Of a DNA stretch of 64,000 nt, positions 1-10,671 are shown one piece after another. Position numbers and translations under genes: made by a program. Source of the DNA: Notospermus geniculatus (lineage: Eukaryota > Nemertea > Pilidiophora > Heteronemertea > Lineidae); NCBI GenBank assembly GCA_002633025.1, contig NMRB01001135.1, forward strand, positions 89,443 to 153,442, written 5' to 3'. Each line of letters starts with the position of its first letter. Within the stretch, counting starts at the first letter, position 1. The notes under the pieces were generated by a model. The model saw nothing but the letters and a program-made list of their open reading frames with translations. It did not search any database and was not told the DNA's origin.

Positions 1-299
1 TGAACAAAATTGTTGATATTAAATAAATACCTTATCCGGTACCGTATTACAATTTAAACTCCTTTTGTATCCATCACTTAATACCGAATTCAATACGCTA
101 TATTTGTACCGTGCAAAGTTGGAACTGTGCAATATGTAAGCGCCATTCACACCAAAACCCCATTCCGGTGCGTTTGGCGTTGCAGTTCCCGCAAGCAAAT
201 TGCTTCAGTGCCACTTCAATGAACCGTCCACAACGAAATCGTGGGGGAGTAACCGCATGCGGAAAATGCACCCGCATCGATCGTTCGCTAAAGGTAAGG

Positions 300-447
300 G
301 TAGATTCATACTTCTCCGTTTTGCGCTTTGCGCTTGTGCGTTCCCTATGTTTATGTGTGGTACCAATAATAAAATTGCTTTTTCTACCACGCACTCACAT
401 AGGAAACGGACAAGCACAAAGCGCACTAACGCAAAGTATGAATCAAC
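300..447. repeat. Palindromic MITE-like element
   Basis: Two arms of about 60 bp (303-362 and 385-444) are inverted copies of each other with some mismatches, around a spacer of about 20 bp. The arms begin and end with GATTCATACTT and its complement. There is no coding sense; the short ORFs here are by-products of the palindrome. Probably a non-autonomous DNA transposon or foldback element. Confidence 0.6.
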
Positions 448-456
448 CGCATACTG

Positions 457-573
457 GCCGCAAAACTTAATGCGGTAGGGATGTTTTTAAAATCGACTGA
501 CCCGGCTGAGTGAGGAGTCGGCAGCGTTGGGTCAGTCGACTTTAAAAACACCCCTGCGCCTTGAGTTTTGCCA
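457..573. repeat. MITE with long terminal inverted repeats (GCGGTAGGG family)
   Basis: The left arm begins near GCCGCAAAACTTAATGCGG and continues with TAGGGATGTTTTTA. The right arm is its inverted counterpart (TAAAAACACCCCTGCGCC then TTGAGTTTTGCC). The inner arms also pair (ATCGACTGACCC with GGGTCAGTCGA). The same termini recur at 724 and 1325, so this is a dispersed family. Confidence 0.6.
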
Positions 574-601
574 CAAATGTGCGCTTGGCCTAAGCGCACG
601 T

Positions 602-720
602 TGGCCGGTATTCATAAAAGTTAGCAAATGCTTTACCTAGGATTTGCACAGCGAGGTCCAATGTAAATGTACTACAAAACATGAGGTAAAACATTTGCTA
701 GCTTTTATGAATACCAGCCA
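602..720. repeat. Palindromic MITE (GGCCGGTATTCATAAAA family)
   Basis: The left arm 603-637 and the right arm 684-720 are inverted copies (GGTATTCATAAAAGTTAGC against GCTAGCTTTTATGAATACC), with about 45 bp between them. The words GCAAATGCT and TAGCTTTTAT recur in palindromes at 10672-12153, 12946 and 56588, suggesting related families. Confidence 0.6.
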
Positions 721-723
721 TTA

Positions 724-1325
724 ACGGCAAAACTCAATGCGGTAGAGATGTTTTTAACGTTTACTGACCCGATTGAATGTGGAGTCGAGCAGCGATGGGT
801 CGGACAACTTCATTACATTTTCATCCCTTTGAGCAGCAGACCTAATATACCCCGATATTTCGCATTCTATCGGGGTACAGATAAGGAGGAAGTTATGTAA
901 TCCAGGCAGATTAATGCCTCTGACTAAAGTAAGAAAATCCAACACAAAGATGTGTGCAGTGTTTGTGAGTGTTACCAGCGGATGTTAAATTTATTTATAT
1001 CAAATATGTGTTCGAATTTTTCAAATCGAGCAGAAAATAATGATTTTATGAGCCATTTTTCTCGTGGGCTTGAGGGCCAGATACACTAGTGGGCTTTTCC
1101 AATTACCTGTTCACCCCCGCTGCTGATTACCTATTTATAGTACTTTCCCATATCACCATCCAACAGATGGTGGGAGGGCAATAAACAGAACAGCCAGGTA
1201 TGGCTAAAATACAGCTCTGGGGTCTGGACACCTGGTGTTACGGGTCTTGGCATTTCTGGATCAAAATCTCAGTGGGCTTGTTCAGCTAATGTTCAAAAAC
1301 ACCCCTACCGCATGGAGTTTTGGCG
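724..1325. repeat. TIR element of about 600 bp
   Basis: The left terminus near 725 (GGCAAAACTCAATGCGGTAG then AGATGTTTTTA) is the inverted match of the right terminus 1291-1325 (AAAAACACCCCTACCGCATG then GAGTTTTGGCG). These are the termini of the 457-573 element, so this is probably a longer member of the family. No transposase-like ORF lies between the arms. Confidence 0.5.
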
Positions 1326-1507
1326 TCCATTTGCGCCTAGCCGCGTTTTCTTTTTTGTTCTGTTGCGTGTTCTTGTTGGGAGCCTTCAACACATGTATCT
1401 TTTCACACTCATTATATCTGGATTTTGGAGAGAACTTATTTTAAGCTCTCGACTTCTATGGCAGCCTTCAGAGTGATTGATGTCAGACTATCATCAAAGC
1501 GAAAGCA

Positions 1508-3490
1508 TCACACGTATCCTATAAAGCTCATGGTCGTCCCAAGAAGCCCTTTCTCCTTGCAATGGCAAAAACGTGCTAGATACGGGAACCTCTTTGCAAT
1601 GCAGTCAGCATCTTGACCGTAGTTATTCGTTCGACTGACGTCATCCGCCTTGAGAGAAAATTTATCCATCGGTACGTCATGAACGGCTAACGCTTCATAA
1701 TGGCCGCCACCAGGGGTCGTGTGGATGAAGAGCTGATAGAGTTTAATGTCGGACTCCTTCTTCATGAACTTCAATAGCGTGTAATTCGACACAAGCTGCT
1801 GGTATCTGACAACCTTTTCTACATGTAGTAAGTTGCATTTTTTTCTGATAGGTCGGGTTATGTTATTCACAAAATCGACGAAAGCTTTCGCAATCTTCGC
1901 CCCGATTGTTTGGTTTCTAAGATCAACCCATACAATGCAGTTGCACCAATGGGGTTCGACGCCAGCGTGCGCACATGTTCGCTCGGCAGGGATTTCAGAA
2001 AAGATGCTGATGCCTCGTTTTGAAATATTACCACGCGATTCATTCCGAAAGTGCAAAATATCATGGAACGTCTCATGGATATCGTAGGGAGTAACTAGCC
2101 GCTTCGAATTTGTCCTAAGATTTTTATAAACACCTGGGTATTTTGTTTTGAACCATGGCGGCAACCGGACTCCAAAAAATGGATTTCGTTCCTCGATCCG
2201 GCCCTGCACAGTCTCCCTCAAATACTCATAACGCGCACCGTGGTCACTCATGAGTACAAGCATCGTGTTATTTAACAGGTCATCCTCATAAAGGTCGACC
2301 AACCATTGTTTTAATTCTTCGTCTGCTATGTTGAGCGGTGCATTTGTGTCGTGGCTCAGATCGTTGTGAAATGTAAAGGAAAATCGTCGACGATTTTTGT
2401 AAACAATTTCGAAATCTTTTAGATAGTTGAATAATACGGCATGCTTATATTCAGATCCAAGACAGCGTCCTCGCCTCTTCTTCTCTAACTCCATGTAAAA
2501 GTGTCTGACATAATGATCAGTGGGTTGCTTCTTAAAGCCAAGCATTCTATGTTGGAATGTCCCAAACTCCGCCCAATCCTCTGTGAAATGTGTGACATAT
2601 CCAGCACGCTCGAAATTCCTCCAGATCCAAGGGTGTCTGTCAAGTGGTTTGGCACCTGGGTATCCTCTTCGAGCCTCTGGCAGCTGGTTCTCCGTCTCCC
2701 CGGTAAGAATCGGGAGCAGTGCCGCCGGTGTTCCGTCCCCTATAATGTTGTATCCCTCCAACACTATAAATTCCAAGACACTCATCATGTAGTCATACGT
2801 CTTAGGGAGCTTTCGTCGCCATGTCAACCGCGAGACGGAATCAAATCCGAACATCAGGACGTTCATCCCAAGAGCCTCTTTGGAGAGTTTTACTTCCCCA
2901 GTTTGGTGCTGAAGGCGCCGCACGTACGGGACCGTCAAGTGATAATTTTCATAACGCACCGAGGCTGCTCTGCATGTTATTTTGGACACATCTGACGTAA
3001 TCTTTATGCCATCTTGAATATCACGCAAAATATGTCCTGCATGGTACCGAAAGTCATCCTCACCCCGCAAGAGAGGAAGATAGTCACAGGTAATGTTACC
3101 AAATTTGTCTTTGGCGAAGGGTAATATTCTAAAAACACCTCTCTCTACTTTAATCCAGTTCTTCAAAGGGCAAGAATGCTTCGGCGTATCGGCTAGATAA
3201 TCTCTGAACTTCTTTGATGGGTACAACTCGAGCTGTGCTACGACGCATGCTTGTCTGGCCGCAGAATTTTCAACCTCGAAACGGGTGGATGTGATCTCTC
3301 TGATTCCAGGGTCACCAAGAAACATATGGCTGTGAATGAATGACTTGACAGCTCCTTGTATCAGTTGGTAGGCACTGAAGATGACCGTGAGTAGAAATAG
3401 AGAAAGCAGGCATCTTGGCCGTAAACCGAGTCCAAAAGTCGCAAAACGTCCCATATCTTGGCAGCTGAAGATGAAGGAGGAGATTAACAT
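1508..3490 (-). CDS. DUF229 family protein (sulfatase/alkaline-phosphatase-fold, type II membrane)
   Basis: Complete uninterrupted ORF of 660 codons ending in TGA. A hydrophobic segment at residues 27-46 (CLLSLFLLTVIFSAYQLIQG) after a short basic N-terminus suggests a type II membrane protein with a lumenal or extracellular domain. Family signatures as I know them: MFGFDSVSR at 213-221, GDGTPAALLPILTG at 251-264, SDHGARYEYLRETVQG at 415-430 followed by RIEERNPF, RLVTPYDIHETFHDIL at 464-479, and a Cys cluster CAHAGVEPHWCNC at 506-518. DUF229 belongs to the sulfatase/alkaline-phosphatase superfamily by fold; its substrate is unknown and I do not assign one. Several N-x-S/T sites agree with secretory routing. 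A second in-frame Met (residue 13, at 3454) would leave 648 residues and keeps the membrane segment. The single exon may be native or retrocopied; no frame damage is visible. A MITE cluster starts 90 bp upstream of the first ATG. Confidence 0.9.
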   Translation of the reverse strand: MLISSFIFSCQDMGRFATFGLGLRPRCLLSLFLLTVIFSAYQLIQGAVKSFIHSHMFLGDPGIREITSTRFEVENSAARQACVVAQLELYPSKKFRDYLADTPKHSCPLKNWIKVERGVFRILPFAKDKFGNITCDYLPLLRGEDDFRYHAGHILRDIQDGIKITSDVSKITCRAASVRYENYHLTVPYVRRLQHQTGEVKLSKEALGMNVLMFGFDSVSRLTWRRKLPKTYDYMMSVLEFIVLEGYNIIGDGTPAALLPILTGETENQLPEARRGYPGAKPLDRHPWIWRNFERAGYVTHFTEDWAEFGTFQHRMLGFKKQPTDHYVRHFYMELEKKRRGRCLGSEYKHAVLFNYLKDFEIVYKNRRRFSFTFHNDLSHDTNAPLNIADEELKQWLVDLYEDDLLNNTMLVLMSDHGARYEYLRETVQGRIEERNPFFGVRLPPWFKTKYPGVYKNLRTNSKRLVTPYDIHETFHDILHFRNESRGNISKRGISIFSEIPAERTCAHAGVEPHWCNCIVWVDLRNQTIGAKIAKAFVDFVNNITRPIRKKCNLLHVEKVVRYQQLVSNYTLLKFMKKESDIKLYQLFIHTTPGGGHYEALAVHDVPMDKFSLKADDVSRTNNYGQDADCIAKRFPYLARFCHCKEKGLLGTTMSFIGYV

Positions 3491-3540
3491 TCTTTGGACT
3501 TCTCTTTCAAAAGGCTGTCACGGCTGTCACGCCTTCCGAA

Positions 3541-3550
3541 GTATATTTAA
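3541..3550 (-). promoter_or_regulatory. TATA-like box upstream of the DUF229 ORF
   Basis: On the minus strand TTAAATATAC lies 50-60 bp ahead of the first ATG, in the only non-repeat stretch between the ORF and the MITE at 3580. The spacing is compatible with a short 5' leader. A/T-rich words are common, so this is weak evidence. Confidence 0.2.
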
Positions 3551-3579
3551 ACATGTTAAACCGCCCTTCAAGAAACCTG

Positions 3580-4437
3580 GGGCCGTATGCATAAAACATC
3601 TTACCCCTTTATTAACTTAGGCCCGTATTCTAGAACGTTCCTTAACGTTAAGGTCGACCTTAAGTCTATTGTAAAACCATCGAGAACAATAGATTTAAGG
3701 TGGACCTTAATGTTAAGGAACGTTCTGGAATATGTGTAGCGGCTTCGGTTTCAATTGACGCACCCGAACTCCTTTCGTACANTGACGCGTTTTGACGCAG
3801 CGGGAAAACGCACCGGCAGAAAATGCTTTGTTAAAAGGCAGCGGACCGAGAAAATAACAAGAAAATAACAAAGGATTTGTCGGGCAGTGGTGAAACCGCG
3901 GCGGCAAAACGCGACAATGGGTTCAGGCCTTAAGGATTCCTTACAGAAGGACATTTCTTAAGTGATAGGCATAAAACGTCTTAAGGTAAACCTTAGGAAT
4001 GTATTTCCCTCAAGTCTAAGAAACTTCCTTTAATTCTAAGGACGTCAGTTACAGGCAGTTATCAATTATGCCACAAATCTCAGCCAATCGGGAGCGGCTA
4101 TTACAAACAGATTTAGTCTATATTGGTTTGGTAAGTGATTGCGCAATCTTGTCCAGAAAAAGTTTCTTAGTGGCTGAGGAAACTCCTTAAGTTTTTACTT
4201 AAAATGCCCAACGCCACAAGGCCTAACTCGAGGCCTACATGCATTGAACCGACGTGTCTCTACTTAAGGTACCTCTGGTGGTACCTTAAGATAAGGAGTG
4301 ATTTGAAGGGATTTCCTTACCTTAAGACTGTTTATGCATACCACATAAGAAAAGGGTAAATCTTAGGACAAAACTTAAGAGAAATTCTTAGATTTAATGG
4401 AAATTTTGCACTTAAGATGTTTTATGCATACGGCCCC
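3580..4437. repeat. Element with GGCCGTATGCATAAAACATCTTA termini, carrying a nested MITE
   Basis: The left end (CCGTATGCATAAAACATCTT) and right end (AAGATGTTTTATGCATACGG) are inverted copies. Internal CTTAAG-rich segments (around 3931-4020 and 4320-4400) repeat the subterminal sequence. Shorter relatives with the same ends lie at 24668-24780, 35888-36685 and 38219-38328, so this is one of the commonest families in the window. No transposase is visible. Confidence 0.65.
3620..3735. repeat. Nested palindromic MITE (CCCGTATTCTAGAACGTTCC)
   Basis: Arms reading CCCGTATTCTAGAACGTTCC and GGAACGTTCTGGAATATG enclose further paired sequence (TTAACGTTAAGGTCGACCTT against AAGGTGGACCTTAATGTTAA). A relative is at 20772-20897. 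It sits inside the 3580-4437 element, giving the relative age of the two insertions. Confidence 0.65.
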
Positions 4438-4785
4438 TGCTTCCTATCGAGTGATAACAACACCTACCTAGTGTGCACGTATGTAGCCTTGCCGAAATGA
4501 TGTCGCCTCGAAAAGGTCTGGTCCGAATGTGCCTACTGAAAGAGAACTTATAATGAGCATTCTAAGCAGATCCCAGGAGTTCCCAATAAACACGTCAATT
4601 CCGGACACTCGATATTTTTATCGATGCATACATAGTCATCGACGTGTACTTATTCATATTTTATTATTGTAAGCCATGGAGAAATGTAGATCATGTATTT
4701 ACATGGGACATGACAGAAGTTTCGACTGAATTGCCTGAGGCGGGCACGTATGTTTTATCTTATAAGATATAATAACAGAAGTCAT

Positions 4786-4905
4786 CTCTCCAAAAATTTC
4801 GCAACTTTTCGACCCCAACCGGGGTCTTCCTGAGGCATTTTCTTGTAAGAGACTACAGAGACTACAAGAAAGTGCCTGAGGAAGACTGCCAAAATTTTTG
4901 GAGAG
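4786..4905. repeat. Inverted pair of Penelope-tail motifs
   Basis: The minus-strand half (4786-4840) carries CCTGAGGA-like sequence and the CCCCGGTTGGGGTCGAAAA hairpin seen in the Penelope-like tails elsewhere. The plus-strand half (4870-4905) has GTGCCTGAGGAAGACTGCC with the stem II hairpin lost. The halves face each other across a palindromic joint (CTTGTAAGAGACTAC and relatives), so the locus is a head-to-head pair of PLE ends. Confidence 0.5.
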
Positions 4906-5054
4906 ACGAGTCCTGTTATTATATCATTTTGTGTGTCGCCTTTTGTGCTCTATTTTTGGATTTTTATCTTATAAGTGAAGAAATTCAATCCTAACATTTG
5001 CAGGAGAACTTCAACCACAGCCACCTTATACTAGTAATGGTAAAATGAGTAGTT

Positions 5055-5086
5055 AAGACCGCCACCACCTCACAGGTGGCGGTCTT
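5055..5086. repeat. Short hairpin AAGACCGCCACC, shared with 53.9 and 55.4 kb
   Basis: A perfect 12-bp stem (AAGACCGCCACC/GGTGGCGGTCTT) with an 8-nt loop, followed by CATTGGTTTTACTG. The hairpin and its downstream flank recur near 53890 and 55370 inside the duplicated blocks there, so it marks a dispersed repeat family. Confidence 0.45.
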
Positions 5087-5099
5087 CATTGGTTTTACT

Positions 5100-6089
5100 G
5101 ACTTCTGGATCTCTCTGGCAACATGGTTTCAGATGGATAACTGAAAAAATAAGCGATGGATCAACTTAAGACTTACGTTGACTTCTAGACGAATCAAAAA
5201 CACAGGCCAAGTTCGTTAACTGGCTCAATCCGTAATCGTTTAGTGATGGGTATTTTTCGACTTTATCTTGTTATCGCCAAAAAACAGCCCGCCGGTGTGG
5301 GAATCCCCGCCAGCCCAAAATAGAATCCAGCGCAGGTCACGTGTTGTTCGAATCCCCTGCTACGTCATCGTTCCATTACCCGAGTTACCTTGGTTCAATG
5401 AGCCACCGCTAGGATTTGATGCAAACCGCGATATGTGTTCTAACATCGAAAGACCGGGTACTACTAGTCTATACGCGAGTAAAACGCGTTCCACCCATCT
5501 TTGCCGCTTCACTCCTGCGGCGCTACTGTCCGTTCAACCAACAGTGGTTTCCCGTCTCCTCTACGCTCTCGAAATCATCAGAATAGAGACATCTGCGAAG
5601 GTAAATTTTGTTTAATACTGTTTAATTCGGAAGTTAACTTCTTTGGCGTCAATGTCAACCATAGGAAGTGATGTTTATTTGTATATTTTCTGTTAGATTT
5701 TTGGTGTTTTGCCGTCGGTCAGAATCAGACCTGTGAGACCCTCACCACCAGTCCAATGCATGCATACGGATGGGTGACATGTTTTGATGATGGGATGCAC
5801 ACCAGCCGCTGTCACTGAATCAGACAGGCCTACATTTTACAGCCCCTGGCATGCGTTAATCGTATCATATTGCACATTCGTTGGCGATGGTCAACATACT
5901 CTGCATCATCATTGATCGTGTAGACGGCCTGAGAAAATTGTCATTGTGATCAAAAGTGAAGAGTGAATGAAGAGTGTCTGTAGGCTACTGTAGTGTAGTG
6001 TCTACTTGGCTCTGTGTGTACATGATAATGTAGCTTACGTGCAGTGCACTGCTTTGCATATGCTACTAACAGTCATTCGTTGTACCGGT
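5100..6089. other. Intergenic, no supported feature
   Basis: There is no convincing ORF, RNA gene or palindrome. A 115-codon open frame at 5268-5615 has no recognisable domain and no supporting splice or start context. Confidence 0.4.
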
Positions 6090-6628
6090 AGGCCTAGGCT
6101 AGACTCGGGACCCAGTCATTGTGTCGCTCCGGCCGCCGCACTACACCCCACAAACGACTGGGAAAGCAAGCTGCAAAATCAGCGGCTAGCGTACCGACAA
6201 CAACAACGGCCATCTCGACCAATGAAATTGCCCGAAAGCAATCTACTAGGGGAAATATGGCACACTTTTGATTGGTTGTTATTGATGAAATTTACCAGAG
6301 CCTCTCGCCCGTCTAGAATCTTTTCAAAGTCACTAGCAGGATATTTTTTTATCCGTAAGTACTGCTTATCGCACACAGCATCGAACTTAGGTACCAGGAT
6401 ACCGTCCTCGGCCTCGAAAAAAGTTCCGAAATATAATCAGCTGATTTGAATCTTGCAACGAGCAGACGACGGCCGTTGAAGACGCAGTTTGGCTGAACTC
6501 ATTCACATTCGTTGTTGTTGTCGGTACGCTAGCCGCTGATTTTGCAGCTTGCTTTCCCAGTCGTTTGTGGAGTGTAGTGCGGCGGCCGGAGCGACACAAC
6601 GACTGGGTCCCGAGTCTAGCCTAGGCCT
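6090..6628. repeat. DNA element with TIRs of about 119 bp
   Basis: The left arm 6090-6208 and right arm 6510-6628 are nearly identical inverted copies. Both run from GGCCTAGGCTAGACTCGGGA through a CGGCCGCCGCACTACAC-type block to an ACAACAACAACG end. The middle (6209-6509) has no transposase similarity. Long TIRs and no ORF fit a non-autonomous DNA transposon or a foldback element. Confidence 0.7.
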
Positions 6629-6964
6629 GCTGTACTGCTGACTCTTTTTCCTGTGTCAAACCAAGTCACTAAGCCATAAAAATTACCGATAGGGGCCTAC
6701 ATACATGTCTGCCAAGACATGCACATCTTCCTTTTCTCTTTTCAGCACGAAGATGAAACTAGCCAAAGTTTTTAAAAGAGAATGCACCCAAAAGATCCAT
6801 CTTGCAACCTACTGCCATAGGACTTGATGTTGTTGGGTACAAACTACAAGAGATGTCTGCAGTCGACTACAGTCATGATGGAATCAGGAGCAGCGAGGGT
6901 TATGTCACAACATGAACATTAGTTAGATAATGTACAATTTGATAATGACAAAAATAAAACATGT

Positions 6965-7091
6965 CGGGCCGATTTCACAAAGGGTGTTTAAGACTTAGAC
7001 GCGTGTAACTTCAATAAATGCACGCACTTCCACCATGCATTTGACGAAGTTACAGCGTCTAAGTCTTAAACACCCTTTGTGAAATCGGCTC
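6965..7091. repeat. MITE, hairpin of about 127 bp
   Basis: The two halves pair almost fully. The termini are GGCCGATTTCACAAAGGGTG and its inverse, and the inner arms read TTTAAGACTTAGACGC and GCGTCTAAGTCTTAAA. There is no coding content. Confidence 0.75.
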
Positions 7092-7415
7092 GTCATTTTT
7101 TCCTTTCAATTCAATGCGCGTCTTCTGTACGCCTATGTTAAATGTATGTTAAACGTTTATGATGACCTCTTGATGTCCAACTCACGCTCAAGATTCCATG
7201 TCCACCGGAACTAGTGCAAAGTCCTGACAGACTTGTTCCACACCAGGGCCTGGTTTCTCAACAAAATCTTTAGTTAAGACTATTTTCCCCAACTTAGGAT
7301 TTTTCAAGAAACCAGCCCAGAGCCTGCAAGTACCATACATGGATGCCACTGCCAACATAAGTACTCAGTTCTGACATTGCTCATCTCAACCATCCAGAAC
7401 AATACCTCTCATTAA

Positions 7416-7598
7416 AGCGAATCGATAGCGAAAAAATTTGATTTAGAAATAGAATTTGAAAGCGGACGTTTTTTTAGGAAAAAATGTAAACAAACTTCTC
7501 CAGAATGTCAACAAAGAAATTTTCGTGCATTTTGATTGGCTGAATTTTGTATTTACAAACACCAGCCAAATGTAAACAAAATCCGCTATCGATTCGCT
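7416..7598. repeat. MITE flanked by TTAA
   Basis: The termini AGCGAATCGATAGCG and CGCTATCGATTCGCT are inverted copies. Each is flanked by TTAA (7412-7415 and 7599-7602), which fits a TTAA target duplication of the piggyBac type. The interior is AT-rich and non-coding. Confidence 0.6.
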
Positions 7599-7602
7599 TT
7601 AA

Positions 7603-8142
7603 CTGACTGTCGAAACCTCTGCTTGTGTCCAGTGGCGGTCTTCAAATTGGCTGTAAAGCCAATTTCTATTTTTTTATGTTGTTTACATGAGTTAAATTGC
7701 TGTTAATTAAGCTTCAATTTTGAGTGTATCAGATATACAGATGAAACAAAAACTTGCACAAAACCTGTCACCATATCGAATTTCCACAGGCATTTTACCG
7801 ACCATGAATCAAAATGATAGGCGACGATACGGTGTACTTGACTCGGTGTAACATCTCGGATAGATTTCTGTAACTCTTTATTACGGTCTGCCGGCATGCG
7901 GAATTCAGAGGCTGCAAAGGTTGCAAAATCAAGCTGCTCGCCTTCTCTCGCGTACCAAAAAACGGGATCACATCACTCCTGTCCTTGCGAGTTTGCATTG
8001 GACCGGTGCAGCAGCGGATTAAATTTAAGAATCTTTTATTTGCTTACAGGGCTGCGGCCGGCACGGGGCCGGCTTAGCCTGATTTACCATTACGTCAGCA
8101 AACTCGGCTCTGCACCTCTCCTCCACCAGCCAATCAGTGATG
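7603..8142. other. Intergenic, no supported feature
   Basis: Contains GGCGGTCTTCAAATTGGCTG (from 7635), a short repeat also found near 56510. Several short open frames have no domain. No splice-bounded exon was recognised. Confidence 0.35.
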
Positions 8143-8220
8143 GTACCGAGATTCGAAGCCACAACCCTCTGATCAATTCGCCAACCTCTTTCTGTACGCG
8201 CCACGAAGACTGCTTGCTTG
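8143..8220 (-). repeat. tRNA-like SINE head, inverted partner of the 8310 SINE
   Basis: The minus strand reads GGTTGGCGAATTGATCAGAG, then GGTTGTGGCTTCGAATCTC, matching the plus-strand copy at 8310-8395 with a few differences. The B-box-like GCTTCGAATCT is present. Together the two copies form an inverted SINE pair about 90 bp apart. Confidence 0.5.
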
Positions 8221-8309
8221 CATGACGACAATTCCGATCGCTTTATTTCCTCATGGAGATCTTCAAAACCACAGCGCCTTTATTGTAGATCGGCGTCGTT
8301 GTATGCAAG

Positions 8310-8716
8310 CAGTCTTCGTGGCCCGTACGGAAAGAGGTTGGCGAATCGGTCAGAGGGTTGTGGGTTCGAATCTCAGTGCCACTACAGATTATTTTTCGTT
8401 TTTTCTCATTTGGCAGCTGTGCTGAGATCTTTACTGTTCAAGAGCGTGGTGGCTAGTGAAACCAACTGTGACCGACCGAGAGGGTGTATCGTTTTCAGAG
8501 GTAGTTTGGAAGTCCCTTGTGGCTGTTCGTAATTGCTACCTCTGCCGCTTGGGGTTTATATCTAATAAGTTCAGCTTTAATGTTTTATCTTTCACTTACG
8601 TTTTATCTCTCATTCCTATTGGTTTGTTCTCCTTAATTATTCTTAACTCTGAAAAGCGCCGCAGACAAATTTATTTTAATGCGGCGCAATATAAATACTC
8701 ATTATTATTATTATTA
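8310..8716 (+). repeat. tRNA-derived SINE with (ATT)n tail
   Basis: The head (about 8318-8390) carries a tRNA-like segment with A-box-like TTGGCGAATCGG and B-box GGTTCGAATCT. A non-coding body follows, then a compact GCCGC.../GCGGCG pair (8660-8690), ending in ATTATTATTATTATTA (8700-8716). Head, body and trinucleotide tail are the usual SINE layout. The tail is in the sense expected for a plus-strand copy. Confidence 0.55.
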
Positions 8717-8859
8717 ATAGACATGCTAAACCAGGTTACCACACACCCAAAGATAGCGGCAAATATTCAAATGCCCACGTATTTAATGAGGCTAGGCCCA
8801 GGGCTCAAAGTCTAAGCATGTCTCTAAATACCTGACATAACCTTCCGGCAGCGATACAA

Positions 8860-9097
8860 TGCGATTGATGCCTTATGCGAGGGTGGGTGAATGTCGTTCA
8901 CCTTAGACGTGTTAAAAACCCGATTTCTATTTCATATTCTTTACTTGTATCTCCTTTATTTGTGACCCCTCGAATAACAGAAAACTTCTTGGGTTCGGAG
9001 ATTGTTTGGACTACTCGCCGAGTACTGATGGACGCCTCGTTTAAACATGGACCATTGAATCATCTTTTTTTGAAGATGGGGATTCACAGCGCGGCCA
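8860..9097 (+). repeat. SINE-2 fragment (GATTGATGCC family)
   Basis: Shares long blocks with 12158-12425 (plus) and 41272-41595 (minus): GATTGATGCCTTATGCGAGG, TTACTTGTATCTCCTTTAT, GGAGATTGTTTGGACTACTC and GATGGACGCCTCGTT. The B-box part is missing, so this copy is broken. Confidence 0.5.
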
Positions 9098-10222
9098 AAC
9101 CTCCCGAGATTGCACATTTCCCGTTGTTCCGAAGGTCGCCACTGCAATGAAGCGGCGCCGAACCTGACGTAGGCCTAGACGCTGCAGGGCGCAGAATCTG
9201 GCGGGGGGGGGGGTATGCGATTAATGCGTGGGAGGGCGCTAGGCCTAGCTAGTTTACCAAGCCTTGGCGCCGAGGTGATGTAATCAGGGAGCTGATTACA
9301 AGGGTATCTGAATGGGCCGTTTGACAGGCGGGCCTAGCTCATTTACCAAGTCTAGACGCTGCCGTGATCTAAGCAGGGATGGGTGTCTGACGCACGCGCC
9401 ACTGGCGGCCCCTGGCAAAAGATTGAAGTTATGTATTAATGCGCACCATGCACTATAAAGTAGTGCGTATTAAAACTGATGGTATCTCTTTAATCCGATG
9501 GCAGCGAGTGTAATAAGTGGCCAAATATGAAACACTAGGTAGATTGGAATTATTCGAAGCAAGCACAAGACAAAACCATGCTAACTTGACTGATTTCAGG
9601 TCTCGCTGTACCACTGTATACAACCGCCGGGTTACTCTCGTCACACTGGCTGGCGAGCAAGCTCTGCCGCTTCAGTGAGTAAATTGGCTCTGGTGACTAA
9701 ACTAGCACATCTCTGTGACTGAATTTTCGCATGTTGGAAGGGAAAATAGTACTGCACACTACTGTATATATCGCATGGCGTTGATAAATCCCTATTTATG
9801 CCGTATTTTGACCGGGAAGTCGGACACGAAGAGGGACGAGGGTAACTCCTCAAAAGACGACGACTGACCACAGTGCGGCCACTGGAACCTGCCGAGATTG
9901 CCTCCTTCCCGTACTTCCGAAGGTCACCACTGCCAATGAAAGCGCCGAACCTGACGTAGGCCCAGACGCTGCAGGGCGCAGAATCTGGCGGGGGGGGGGG
10001 CGTGTGATTAATGCACTAGGCCTGAATAGTTTACCTAGCATTGGCGCCGAGGTGCTGTAATCAGGGAGGGTATCTGATTACAAGGGTATCTGAATGGGCC
10101 GTTTGACAGCAGGGCCTAGCTCATTTACCAAGTCTAGGCGCTGCCGTGATCTAAACAGGGATGGGTGTCTGATGCACGCGCCACTGGCGGCCGCTGGCAA
10201 AAGATTGAAGTTATGTATTAAT
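9098..10222 (+). repeat. Direct duplication of a block of about 330 bp
   Basis: 9098-9440 and 9890-10222 are direct copies, starting near CCGAGATTGC and ending at AGTTATGTATTAATGCG. Both contain CTGCAGGGCGCAGAATCTGG followed by a G9-10 tract, and GTATCTGAATGGGCCGTTTG. The spacer of about 450 bp is unrelated. No reading frame runs through the copies. It could be a tandem duplication or two ends of an unrecognised element. Confidence 0.6.
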
Positions 10223-10229
10223 GCGATTA

Positions 10230-10671
10230 TGTATTAAGGCTGATTGAATTACTGAAGAATTCGTGTGTGAAATTTTCGGCGCATATTTTTTTTTAAACTC
10301 CCTTTACGAAGGAGGCTGAAAATCTGCAGGAGACAAGTCAGGTGCCTGAGACCACCTGCCTATTTTTGCTTTTTTCATTACAACTCCGTAATCCACATAT
10401 TCAGCGTGCAAAAAGTGAACTAAATACTACTTCCGACGTTGACCACGCTCTTTGTCATCATTTTGAAATCATTTTATAGCGTTCATTTTCATGATTTTCC
10501 CCACCTGGCTGCTTCAGTGTCAGCCATGTTTACTACTAATTCCATCCTCTACCACTGATGGCAGCAGCTAACAGCCATACTGTAGAAATTCTATGAAATC
10601 TCGCATGTGTTCATTGCCAGAGTTAACGCCCCAGCAGCGGTGGCGGTGACGTGCGGCGAATCGCGGAACTA
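10230..10671. other. Intergenic, no supported feature
   Basis: No ORF or repeat structure that I can support; mostly AT-rich unique-looking sequence. Confidence 0.35.

Noticed and set aside
1833-2995. Plus-strand frames of 84-164 codons opposite the DUF229 gene
   Set aside because: Shadow frames; the minus-strand protein has clear family motifs along the whole stretch.
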